From Chitinophagaceae bacterium (GTDB lineage Bacteria; Bacteroidota; Bacteroidia; Chitinophagales; Chitinophagaceae): a stretch of 60,005 bases of DNA. The translations under genes were made by a program, and so were the position numbers. Location: the NCBI GenBank assembly GCA_016786785.1, contig JAEUVR010000042.1, forward strand, positions 1 through 60,005. The letters run 5' to 3'. The stretch's first letter is position 1. Every line of letters begins with the position of its first letter. This document shows, piece after piece, positions 46,204 through 54,922 of this stretch. The notes under the pieces are model-generated. The model did no database searches. It saw nothing but the letters and a program-made list of their open reading frames with translations, and was not told where the DNA came from.

Positions 46204-47793
46204 ATGAAACGTATAAACATAAAATTACTAATCATACTGTTGACTATAATATCCGGATTAGGCGCTTGTACCAAAAGCTTCCTGGATGTTATACCGAATG
46301 ACCAGCTTAGCGGCGCTACGTTTTGGAAGACAAAGGCGGATGCCAACATGGCCTTGGCTGGTTGTTACCGAGGCTGGGAAAATGGGATGAACATTGTGAT
46401 GGGGGATGCGATGACGGATAACGATTACAGTCATATGACAGTGACCGGCTACCAGCAGGTAGGCAATGGCTCCGTCTCTCCGCAAAACGTGCTGGTTGGC
46501 ACTGGCGCTCGGGCCTTTAGCTATGTTCAGATCAGGAAGTACAATAATTTTCTGGAGAATATCGAACCAATGACCGAGCTGACAGGCGCCGAGAAAAATC
46601 TCATGATGGCTGAAGTGAGGTTCCTGCGCGCCTATGATTATTTTCTTAAGGTCATGTTCTTCGGCGATATGCCGCTGATCACAACTACGATTCCCCCTGG
46701 CGAACTGCCATCGCGCGCTTCTGCCTCAGCGCTTCATAGTTTTATCTTAACTGAACTGGAAGAGATCAGCCAGGTATTGCCGGTGCAGAATGTGTTGGAG
46801 TCCAAAGGGCATATCACCAAGGGGGCCGCCCTCGCTTTAAAAGCAAGATTGGAATTATACCTCGGAAAATTTCCGGAAGCGATGTCGTCCTCCAAAGCAG
46901 TGATCGATATGGGCGTGTACGAACTGTTTCCCAACTACGAAGAATTATTTTATAGGCAGAACAATGCCGGCAACAAGGAATCAATAGCCGAGGTGCAGCA
47001 TATTTTCAATGACTACTCAACAACTATTCCCTGGCAGCGCCTTCCTTCCTGGAAGGGTGGGTATGCCGAGTCGGGGGTGTCGAGAACGCTTGTAGACGCT
47101 TATGAAACATCTAACGGCCTTACCATTGACGAGGATCCCGCCTATAATCCCAATAACCCTTTTTCCAATCGCGATCCCAGGCTGAAGATGACGGTAGCGC
47201 TGCCGGGCTCCAACTGGTTTGGAAGGATCTATTCCGCGCTTAATCCGCAAATCAATGGCGCTTCAAACCCCGACTATTATCTCAATGACGGATCCAAGGC
47301 GGCGCAGATGGGAAGGAAATACCTGGACGCTGAAATACAGAATGCCGAGCGACAGAACTTCGATGCCAATATTATGGTGATCCGGCTGGCAGAAATGTAC
47401 CTGACCTATGCAGAAGCAGCGGTTGAGACCGGCCAGGATCTCGATAGGGCGCTGGATTATATAAATCTGCTGCGGGCCCGGGCCGGTCATGTGCCCGCTA
47501 CAACGCTTACCAAGGAACTGGTGCGTCGGGAAAGAAGAGTGGAACTGGCTCTTGAAGGACTACGGTATTATGACATCAAACGCTGGAACCTCGGCCCGCA
47601 AGTTATGAACGGACCTTATTACGGAAGCCGTCTGGGCTCTGTAAATATGACCACAGGCGAAGTAACCTGGGGAACCGGCTATATACTTGTAGAAAACCGG
47701 ACCTTCTATCCTGCGCGGAATTACTTATTGCCTATTCCGCAGTCCGAACTTGACGTCAATCCCAATATGACCCAGAATCCGGGATATAACTAA
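46204..47793 (+). CDS. SusD/RagB-type surface lipoprotein 2
   Basis: A 529-residue SusD/RagB protein with lipoprotein signal ending LGAC (C22) and the classical start FLDVIPNDQLS. N-terminal SusD-like helices (RFLRAYDYFLKVMFFGDMPL) and the C-terminal RagB core (ELVRRERRVELALEGLRYYDIKRWN) are complete. It is of the main SusD_RagB group, unlike SusD1, so the two pairs in this locus are not recent duplicates. It should form the lid of SusC2 and choose the ligand. Confidence 0.93.
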   Translation: MKRINIKLLIILLTIISGLGACTKSFLDVIPNDQLSGATFWKTKADANMALAGCYRGWENGMNIVMGDAMTDNDYSHMTVTGYQQVGNGSVSPQNVLVGTGARAFSYVQIRKYNNFLENIEPMTELTGAEKNLMMAEVRFLRAYDYFLKVMFFGDMPLITTTIPPGELPSRASASALHSFILTELEEISQVLPVQNVLESKGHITKGAALALKARLELYLGKFPEAMSSSKAVIDMGVYELFPNYEELFYRQNNAGNKESIAEVQHIFNDYSTTIPWQRLPSWKGGYAESGVSRTLVDAYETSNGLTIDEDPAYNPNNPFSNRDPRLKMTVALPGSNWFGRIYSALNPQINGASNPDYYLNDGSKAAQMGRKYLDAEIQNAERQNFDANIMVIRLAEMYLTYAEAAVETGQDLDRALDYINLLRARAGHVPATTLTKELVRRERRVELALEGLRYYDIKRWNLGPQVMNGPYYGSRLGSVNMTTGEVTWGTGYILVENRTFYPARNYLLPIPQSELDVNPNMTQNPGYN

Positions 47794-47897
47794 CGATATG
47801 CAACCATTTTCCATACCTGTAATAGAAGGGAATGCGGAAGAGGATCGCGTTGAAACACGGTCTTTTAGCTTCTTTTCCAATGCTCAAACCATAAATT

Positions 47898-49181
47898 ATG
47901 CAGAGACTTTCTTTTTTCAAAACCGTTGCTAAGGCGAGTTTGACGGTGCTTGCCGCGAATTCGCTCAGCGCTTTCAAGCAACCGGAAGAGCAACCCGACA
48001 TCGACCGGTTGCCAACGCATCTTAATCCGCTTGCTCCGGATTTCGACAAGGTCCGCGATGATTTCCCCCGCGTCCGAGATGAAGTATATATGGATAATGC
48101 ATCCACGCACCCGATAAATATTTATACGGCAGCTGCACTTCACCGTTATACTGAATGGGCAAAGAACAATGTAGGCGAGCCATGGTGGCCGGGATGGACT
48201 GACAGCCGGGATGCTTGTAAGAAGCAATTCGCGCAATTGGTAAATGCCGATCAGGATGAAATAGCTTTTGCAAGAAGCACCGTGGAAGCGGAGAACAATA
48301 TCCTGAACGGAATGGATCTTAAAGGAGGGAATGTGGTAACGACCGACCTTCACTATTCAGCCAGCCTGTATAGCTATAAAATGCGCGAGATGCGCGACGG
48401 GTTAAAGGTTCATGTCATCCGTCATAACGACTGGCGTTTTGACGTAAAGGATTTCGAAAAGGTTGTCAATAAAAAGACAAAGCTGATCGCTATTACCCTT
48501 GTCTCGAATGTAAATGGGTTCCTTGTAACTGATCTACGCGCGATCAGCGACCTGGCGCATGCCAATGGAGCCATATTGTATGTGGACATCATACAGGGCG
48601 TAGGCAATGTGCCGGTTGACGTGAGGGCAATGGGGATTGACGTTGCCGCCTGCTCTACATTTAAATGGCTGATGGGCAGCAAGGGCTTTGGGTTCCTGTA
48701 TGTCCGGCGGGATCTGCAGGACACTGTTGTAAAGACCACTCATCATAATGGCGGCGTACATTTCAACTATTCTCCCTGGACAGACCAGGCTGATCCTTCC
48801 AAGCCCGATATAGATTTCACACCCCGTACGGGCGCAGGAATCTACGAAGTAAGCTATCCTTCTTATGAAGGCGTGATCTGCGCGCAAGCTGCTCTTAAAT
48901 ATATTTCCGAATTGGGCGTAGCCAATATTCGCCAGTATGTGCGAACGCTTACCAAAAAGCTTTCGGCCGAAATGCCCAGGCTTGGTTACCCTTCTATCAC
49001 TCCCGAAGGAAATGATAGTCCGATCGTTGTGTTTACGGTAAAAACCCCGGATGCAACAATGCGTAAGCTCAGGCAGGCAAATATCCATGTGGCCATGCGC
49101 TTCGGCAATAAGCTCCGGATCTCGCCATCTATTTATAACAATAATTCGGATATCGAAAAACTGCTGGGCGTTCTTTCGTGA
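47898..49181 (+). CDS. Class V aminotransferase-fold PLP enzyme with export-type N-terminus
   Basis: The 427-residue protein is a fold-type I PLP enzyme of the isopenicillin N epimerase/cysteine desulfurase group. The cofactor lysine is K256 in STFKWLMGSKGFGFLYV; the Asp that contacts the pyridine ring lies in YVDIIQGVGNVPVDV. The first 27 residues (MQRLSFFKTVAKASLTVLAA) resemble a signal peptide with one Arg where Tat substrates have two, followed by the linker EQPDID. If exported, it would be a periplasmic PLP enzyme. The reaction (transamination, racemisation, elimination) is not clear. The gene lies between SusD2 and a Tat-exported oxidoreductase. Confidence 0.82.
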   Translation: MQRLSFFKTVAKASLTVLAANSLSAFKQPEEQPDIDRLPTHLNPLAPDFDKVRDDFPRVRDEVYMDNASTHPINIYTAAALHRYTEWAKNNVGEPWWPGWTDSRDACKKQFAQLVNADQDEIAFARSTVEAENNILNGMDLKGGNVVTTDLHYSASLYSYKMREMRDGLKVHVIRHNDWRFDVKDFEKVVNKKTKLIAITLVSNVNGFLVTDLRAISDLAHANGAILYVDIIQGVGNVPVDVRAMGIDVAACSTFKWLMGSKGFGFLYVRRDLQDTVVKTTHHNGGVHFNYSPWTDQADPSKPDIDFTPRTGAGIYEVSYPSYEGVICAQAALKYISELGVANIRQYVRTLTKKLSAEMPRLGYPSITPEGNDSPIVVFTVKTPDATMRKLRQANIHVAMRFGNKLRISPSIYNNNSDIEKLLGVLS

Positions 49182-49239
49182 ATTCATCGCCGCCGGCGCG
49201 GGTTGTCGACAGTTGTTTTTTTATCAAACAAGCAATATT

Positions 49240-50298
49240 TTGGAAAAAATCCCTCGCAGAACTTTTCTCTCATCAGCATCCGCCTGCGGGTTGGGGATGT
49301 ATATGCTGCCCGCCGGCCTGTTTCTTTCAACCGGCAGTGTTGCCGCCGGTAAGAGGATCGGTATCATCGGGCTGGACACTTCGCAGGCGACCATGATCCT
49401 CAGCCATATCAACCATATTACGGGGCCCGGTTATGATGTGGTGCAACCTGCGCTTACCGACGAGTTTGACGGATTTAAAGTTGTGGCTGCCTATCCTTAC
49501 GGCAGCAGGAACATTGCTTCGAGCGTAAAGCAGATTCCGTTCTATATAGAGAAAATGAAAGAAAACAATATCGCTATTGCTTCTTCCATTGAAGAATTAC
49601 TGCAACAGACGGATATGGTCATGCTGATGACATTTGATGGTCATCCCCGGACCCAGCAGGCGTTACAGGTGATGAGGGCGGGCAAGCCTTTGTTTATTAA
49701 TAAGCCTTTTGCCGCTTCTTTAAAAGAGGTGGCGAGAATTATTGAATATGCCAAGAAATCGAAAGTCCCGGTTTTTTCTTCGTCGCCTACGCGATACCTG
49801 ATGGGAGCGCAGGCGGCGAGGAAGGGAGAGATCGGCGAAGTGACGGGCGCAGATTGTTATAGCGCGGCGCCCCTGGAACCGACCCACCCCGATTTTTTCT
49901 GGTACGGCATTCATGGAATTGAAATACTGTTTACCATATTGGGAAAGGATTGCAGGACCGTGCAACGTACCGGCAATGCCGGAACAGATCTCGTTACCGG
50001 CATCTGGGATAACGGCGTGATCGGCTCTTACCGGGGTATCCGGAAAGGATTCGCCACCCATAGCGGAACGGCTTTCGGCACAAAAGCGATCATTCCAGCC
50101 GGAGCATTCAATGAAGTAGGACATCGCCCCCTGGTAGCCGAGATGTTAAAGTTCTTTCAAAGCGGCGTCAGCCCGGTCAGCCTGGAAGAAACACTGGCCA
50201 TTCATGTTTTTATGGAGGCCGCGGATGAGAGTAAACGGAATGGCGGCAAACCGGTGCAAACGGATGCGGTCTTGCAGAAGGCGCTAGATCAACTATGA
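49240..50298 (+). CDS. Tat-exported Gfo/Idh/MocA-family oxidoreductase
   Basis: From a TTG at 49240 the protein has 352 residues. It starts EKIPRRTFLSSASACGLGM, a clean twin-arginine signal. A Rossmann domain follows (KRIGIIGLDTSQATMI) and then the family motif KPLFINKPFAAS, with K in the EKP-like position, and an alpha/beta substrate domain with WYGIHGIEILFTILG. Tat export fits prefolded NAD(P)-binding enzymes. An ATG far upstream (49051) lies within the PLP-enzyme gene and adds a nonsensical extension; no ATG is better placed, so TTG is the probable start. Its substrate is unknown; relatives act on sugars or cyclitols. Confidence 0.8.
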   Translation: MEKIPRRTFLSSASACGLGMYMLPAGLFLSTGSVAAGKRIGIIGLDTSQATMILSHINHITGPGYDVVQPALTDEFDGFKVVAAYPYGSRNIASSVKQIPFYIEKMKENNIAIASSIEELLQQTDMVMLMTFDGHPRTQQALQVMRAGKPLFINKPFAASLKEVARIIEYAKKSKVPVFSSSPTRYLMGAQAARKGEIGEVTGADCYSAAPLEPTHPDFFWYGIHGIEILFTILGKDCRTVQRTGNAGTDLVTGIWDNGVIGSYRGIRKGFATHSGTAFGTKAIIPAGAFNEVGHRPLVAEMLKFFQSGVSPVSLEETLAIHVFMEAADESKRNGGKPVQTDAVLQKALDQL

Positions 50299-50422
50299 GC
50301 GGGCTATAGAGCGCAGAACGCCTGATCGTTTATATGATTTTTATTTATTCTCACTGGCGCTAGTCCATGCAGCGAAAAACAAGCGCAGGAAAAGATAGCG
50401 TTGTCTCACTTAACAATTTCGT

Positions 50423-53416
50423 ATGCCAATCATTAAAAACATTATATACGGATTTGCATTTTTATCGCTTGCCGCCTGTCGGCCTTCCAGCCGATTTTCG
50501 ATCACAGTCGAAGAAGGCACAAACATGTCGGTAGCCGTGTCGCCAGATCATAAAACGCTTGTAATGGCCTTGCAGGGCGTGCTGTGGACGCTGCCGGCGG
50601 AAGGGGGAGAGGCTGTGCGGATTACGGACCAGTTCGCAGATGCGCATGAGCCGGATTGGTCGCCTGATGGCGAGTATATCGTTTTTCATTCCTACCGGGA
50701 CGGGAATTATCATATCTGGACAGTGCGAAAAGACGGGACCGATCTCCGCCGCCGAACCGTCGGCTTGTTTGACGACCGCGAACCCTCCTGGTCGCCGGAT
50801 GGCAAGTCCATCGTCTTTTCTTCCGACCGGGCCGGCAACTACGATATCTGGCAGCTAAGCCTGGAAGATCATTCGCTAACCCAGCTTACCAGGGATCGCG
50901 CGAATGACAACAATCCGGCTTATTCGCGCGACGGCTCCCGGATTGCGTTCGTATCAGACCGAAAAGAGGCCGGGATATACATTTGGGAGAACGGCAGAGA
51001 GCAATTGTTCCATTCATCTTCTTCCCGGCTTGTAGCCCCCTCCTGGAGCCCGGGCGATCGGAAAATATATTTTTCGGAGTACTTGAGCAAATCGATGCTG
51101 TTCGATGACAAAAATACCAGTATAGTATATGCGAAATCGATGGATGAAGGAAAGATTGAACAACTTTCTGACGAGAATGAAGACGTATTTCCTTTCCGCC
51201 CGGTTCCGTTAGACGAAGAAGTTTTTCTATATACGGCGGACGGACGCATTAAAAAAAGGTCGCTGGGAAAAGCTCAGCCGGAAACCATTCCTTTTACCGC
51301 CAGTTTTGTAGTGGACCGCCCGGCTTATAAAAGAAAGCAGTATGATTTTGATAACGACTCCAGCCAAAAGGCGCTGGGTATTGCAGGGCCTGTCATTTCC
51401 CCCGACGGCAGGAAGATAGCCTTTGCCGCGCTCGGCAATCTTTATGTGCAGGAGATAGACGGCGGTTTGCAACAATTGACCAGCGATGTGTTTGTAGACC
51501 TTGAACCGGACTGGTCGCCGGATGGCGGCAAACTGGCTTTCGTCACAGACAGGAATGGCCTGATGCAGGTATGGATCTACGATATGGCAAGCGCTACCGC
51601 CCGCATATTAACAGACCAGTTAAAAGGAGAAATGAGCTTTCCGTCCTGGTCTCCGTCCGGCCGGCAAATTGCCTTTTATGTAACAGATTATCGTAAACGG
51701 TGGGGAGGGGGAGTCCTGCATGTTGCCGACGCGGATGGCGCGCATCTCAGGCCATTGACCCATTCGATCGCAGTTCCCGGCAAGCCCAGTTGGTCGCCCG
51801 ATGAAAAGACTATCGCGCTGGCGGCGCTGAAAGCACATTCCACCCGCTTCCGCGAAGGTCATAATGAATTTATGCTAGTGGACGTACAGGATGGCAGCGC
51901 CCGGTGGGTTACTCCTGACACGACCAGTTCGTTGAGCGTGCGCAATCAGAATGGCCCCGCATGGTCTCCTGATGGAAGCCGGTTTGCGTATGTCAATAAG
52001 GGTTTCCTGTACACCGTTGCCATAGATTCTTCGGGCGCCATCACTGGTAAGCCGGTGTTGCATAATGCTGCATTGACGGATAATATCAGTTGGACAAAGG
52101 ATGCGAAATCCCTTTTATATCTTGAAACAGACCGCCTGAAAAAACTATCGACGGAGGATGGGACTTCCAGAGAGATTGTCCTGGACCTCGCTTGGAAGCA
52201 GGAAAGGCCTTCGCAACAATATATTTTGCATGCCGGAAAATTGATCACGGGGAAAGACGACGCATATCAGGAGGATATGGATATCTATATAACGGGTAAC
52301 CGAATACGAAAAATAGCTCCCCGGTCTGGCCGCGAAAAAGATATCCCGGTTATAGAAGCATCAGACAAGGTAGTGATGCCTGGACTGTTTGAAATGCATG
52401 CCCATCAGAGCGCTGAGGCCGGCGAGGCGCTGGGCAAGATCTGGCTGTCTTACGGCATCACATCTGTGAGGGAACCTGGCGCTGATCCGTATGAAGCGTT
52501 GGAGCGAAAGGAAGCTTGGGCCAGCGGTGTGCGGCCAGGTCCCCGGAATTTCTTTACAGGGGTATTGATGGATGGCAATCGCGTTGCGTACGGCCTTGCC
52601 AGCAGCGTGGTGGAAAAAGAGCAGGTTCGCCAGGAGTTGAATCGGGCTGCTGCGCTTGGCTATGACCTGTTAAAGACCTATGTCCGGATGCCCGATTCCA
52701 TTCAGCAATTGCTGACAGAAGGGGCTCATGCGTTGGGCATTCCCATTTCATCGCATGAACTATACCCCGCTGTCAGTTATAATGTTGACGCCATTGAGCA
52801 CCTGGCGGGCACCAGCAGGCGGGGATATTCGATGATGCTGGATGGGAGCTTCAGGACCTATGACGACGTAATAAAACTGATTGCACGCTCCGGTATCAAT
52901 ATTACGCCAACCTTGTGCCTGCGCACAGGTTTCCAGCGCCTTGCTAAGCAGTACGAAGAATTGCTCGCAGACGCCCGGTCCAGGAAATTCATAGGCGAGG
53001 AGCTGATAGCGGCACAACTGCAACAGGCGGCGCGATACGATTCGGTCAAAACACCGCGATCTGACGCCAATTACAAGGCTTTGTTGACGACTATTAAAGC
53101 CATTGCAGATGCTGGCGGCAGTATAACCGCTGGTACAGACGCCCCCTTTGCATTGTGGGGCGTGAGTCTGCATAGCGAGCTTTGGATACTCGTCGACGCG
53201 GGACTAACGCCTTTCCAGGCGCTTCAGGCCGCCACCCTGAACGCTGCAAGGGCTGTCGGGGTTGATAAAGACCTGGGCAGTATTGAAACAGGTAAGCTTG
53301 CCGACCTGGTCATCGTCGAAGGAGATCCCCTTCGAAGGATACAGGATGCGATGAAAGTAAAAAAAGTGATCAGGAATGGAATCGTATATGATACGGACCA
53401 ATGGATAAACCAATAA
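50423..53416 (+). CDS. Beta-propeller/amidohydrolase fusion lipoprotein
   Basis: This 997-residue protein has a lipoprotein signal ending LAAC (C19). Residues about 30-600 contain at least eight TolB-type PD40 repeats, each with a version of PxWSPDGxxIxF (for example EPDWSPDGEYIVFHS and EPSWSPDGKSIVFSS). The C-terminal third is a metal-dependent amidohydrolase: HAH at H659-H661 in LFEMHAHQS, a lysine in LLKTYVRMP, histidines in ISSHEL and AIEHLAG, and D906 in TAGTDAP. The end, GKLADLVIVEGDPL, is typical of the imidazolonepropionase/prolidase-like group. It probably hydrolyses an amide or cyclic amide at the cell surface, with the propeller as binding or gating module. Confidence 0.88.
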   Translation: MPIIKNIIYGFAFLSLAACRPSSRFSITVEEGTNMSVAVSPDHKTLVMALQGVLWTLPAEGGEAVRITDQFADAHEPDWSPDGEYIVFHSYRDGNYHIWTVRKDGTDLRRRTVGLFDDREPSWSPDGKSIVFSSDRAGNYDIWQLSLEDHSLTQLTRDRANDNNPAYSRDGSRIAFVSDRKEAGIYIWENGREQLFHSSSSRLVAPSWSPGDRKIYFSEYLSKSMLFDDKNTSIVYAKSMDEGKIEQLSDENEDVFPFRPVPLDEEVFLYTADGRIKKRSLGKAQPETIPFTASFVVDRPAYKRKQYDFDNDSSQKALGIAGPVISPDGRKIAFAALGNLYVQEIDGGLQQLTSDVFVDLEPDWSPDGGKLAFVTDRNGLMQVWIYDMASATARILTDQLKGEMSFPSWSPSGRQIAFYVTDYRKRWGGGVLHVADADGAHLRPLTHSIAVPGKPSWSPDEKTIALAALKAHSTRFREGHNEFMLVDVQDGSARWVTPDTTSSLSVRNQNGPAWSPDGSRFAYVNKGFLYTVAIDSSGAITGKPVLHNAALTDNISWTKDAKSLLYLETDRLKKLSTEDGTSREIVLDLAWKQERPSQQYILHAGKLITGKDDAYQEDMDIYITGNRIRKIAPRSGREKDIPVIEASDKVVMPGLFEMHAHQSAEAGEALGKIWLSYGITSVREPGADPYEALERKEAWASGVRPGPRNFFTGVLMDGNRVAYGLASSVVEKEQVRQELNRAAALGYDLLKTYVRMPDSIQQLLTEGAHALGIPISSHELYPAVSYNVDAIEHLAGTSRRGYSMMLDGSFRTYDDVIKLIARSGINITPTLCLRTGFQRLAKQYEELLADARSRKFIGEELIAAQLQQAARYDSVKTPRSDANYKALLTTIKAIADAGGSITAGTDAPFALWGVSLHSELWILVDAGLTPFQALQAATLNAARAVGVDKDLGSIETGKLADLVIVEGDPLRRIQDAMKVKKVIRNGIVYDTDQWINQ

Positions 53417-53438
53417 TAATACAGGAAAATTTAGTTGT

Positions 53439-54374
53439 ATGAAAATGTATAAGATTCTTTTAACTGGGTTTGTCGCTTTTTGTTTGATTACCTCCTCCGC
53501 AAAGGCGCAGAATATTACCATAACGCGCCAGGAGATGATTGAACTGACTCCGAAATGGAAGGGAGAACGGTTTGCAGATGGTCGCCCGAAGGTATCGGAT
53601 GATTTACTCGAACGATTGAAAAGTATTCCCCTGGAACAGGCATGGGGAGCGCTCAGGGGAGAGGGCTATCTGAACCAGTATGAAACAAATTGGGTAAATA
53701 TACACGCAGGCGAAGTATTGGTGGGCCGCGCGCTTACCGCCCAGTATATGCCTCTTCGCCCCGAGGTTCGGGAGCAATTGGAAAAAAAGGCAGCCCGGGA
53801 GGGACGAATAGGGGACATGGTATCCTGGCCGATAGATATGCTGGTGAAAGGGGATGTATATGTAGCCGACTCCTATGGCAAACTGGAGGACGGCCCTATT
53901 ATCGGCAGCAATCTGGGCACGGCCATACTTTCCCGCTCAGGAAACGGGGTAGTGTTTAATGGAACGGTAAGGGATATGCGCGATTTGGCGGCGATGCCTG
54001 GTTTCACCTCCTTTGTAAGAGGCGATCATCCTTCTCACCAGCGGGAGATGATGCTGAAAGGGATCAATGTGGCCATTCGTATCGGGCCGGTGACCGTTTT
54101 GCCAGGCGATGTTGTCCTGGGATACCTGGGCGGCGTGGCTTTTATTCCTCCGCACCTGGTTGAAAGAGTAGTAAAGACAGGCGAGATAGTATTGTTGCGC
54201 GACGAGTTTGGGCAGTTGCGCTTGCGCGAAGGAAAATACACGCCTGGGCAGATCGACGACCGCTGGAGCGATGCAATCGAAAAGGACTTTTCGCAATGGC
54301 TGGACCAGAATCCCGGTAAATTGAAATTTTCAAAAGCTGAAATGCAGGAGTTATTGAAAAACCGCACCTGGTAA
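53439..54374 (+). CDS. Exported RraA-like protein (HMG/CHA aldolase family)
   Basis: The 311-residue product has a Sec signal (1-23, ending SSAKAQ) and an RraA-type domain at about 60-250. The conserved NGTVRDMRDL holds R178-D179, which in aldolase members bind the keto-acid and divalent metal; PGDVVLGYLGGVAFIPP is the second family motif. Aldolase relatives cleave 4-hydroxy-4-methyl-2-oxoglutarate or 4-carboxy-4-hydroxy-2-oxoadipate to pyruvate and a 2-keto acid; others bind RNase E. A periplasmic location makes an RNase role impossible and points to catabolism. It lies 22 bases after the amidohydrolase gene and ends the operon. Confidence 0.83.
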   Translation: MKMYKILLTGFVAFCLITSSAKAQNITITRQEMIELTPKWKGERFADGRPKVSDDLLERLKSIPLEQAWGALRGEGYLNQYETNWVNIHAGEVLVGRALTAQYMPLRPEVREQLEKKAAREGRIGDMVSWPIDMLVKGDVYVADSYGKLEDGPIIGSNLGTAILSRSGNGVVFNGTVRDMRDLAAMPGFTSFVRGDHPSHQREMMLKGINVAIRIGPVTVLPGDVVLGYLGGVAFIPPHLVERVVKTGEIVLLRDEFGQLRLREGKYTPGQIDDRWSDAIEKDFSQWLDQNPGKLKFSKAEMQELLKNRTW

Positions 54375-54415
54375 TTGATGAATAGACCTGAGTCCTAACC
54401 CGGTTTTGGACGGTT

Positions 54416-54922
54416 TTACCTTGCCATTATTTTTTTTGCCCTGCTCCTGAAAGCGGCGCTGGCTTCGTCCCAGTGTTCTTCAATGATCAGCTGTATTTCC
54501 GGTAATATTTCAGGATAGTCTTGGGTCATTTTTTCGAGTATGCCTAATGAAAATGCGCGCACGGCGATGGGCGACCGGGGATCGGAAATAAAGCCGAAGC
54601 AAGCGTCCATTAGCCTGCCCTGGAATCGTTTAGGAATAGGAGTATATTGAAAAAGCCGGGTAATGTTCCTGGATATGGCCGGATGAATATTGGGCGTATT
54701 CAGCATTTTAAGCAATTGATCAAAATAGGGTCGGGCGAGATCGGGGCAACGTTGTATGCAGTAGCTCAGCGGCCAGCCGGCTCTTTGCCTGACCAGTGCA
54801 TCGCCGGAAAGAAAAAGGTTCATCAGCCTGCCGAACTTCCCCGGATCGTCGCCGATATAGGCGACAATGGCATCACATTGCTCCTTCGAATACCTCTTCA
54901 ATAAGGTTTTTTCAAGATCCAT
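54416..54922 (-). CDS. HEAT-repeat-like helical protein, 168 residues
   Basis: The protein is all-helical with repeat-like blocks of about 35-40 residues (ALVRQRAGWPLSYCIQRCP, AVRAFSLGILEKMTQDYP), as in HEAT/ARM proteins, and lacks a signal peptide. It is probably a cytoplasmic scaffold or nucleic-acid or protein-binding module. Its start overlaps the end of the flippase gene by 11 bases, so the two are translationally coupled. No named family is recognised. Confidence 0.7.
   Translation of the reverse strand: MDLEKTLLKRYSKEQCDAIVAYIGDDPGKFGRLMNLFLSGDALVRQRAGWPLSYCIQRCPDLARPYFDQLLKMLNTPNIHPAISRNITRLFQYTPIPKRFQGRLMDACFGFISDPRSPIAVRAFSLGILEKMTQDYPEILPEIQLIIEEHWDEASAAFRSRAKKIMAR

Noticed and set aside
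30794-54374. Calling the locus a polysaccharide utilisation locus
   Set aside because: SusC/SusD pairs and sigma/FecR are present, but no glycoside hydrolase, lyase, esterase of CAZy type or sulfatase is encoded in the region.
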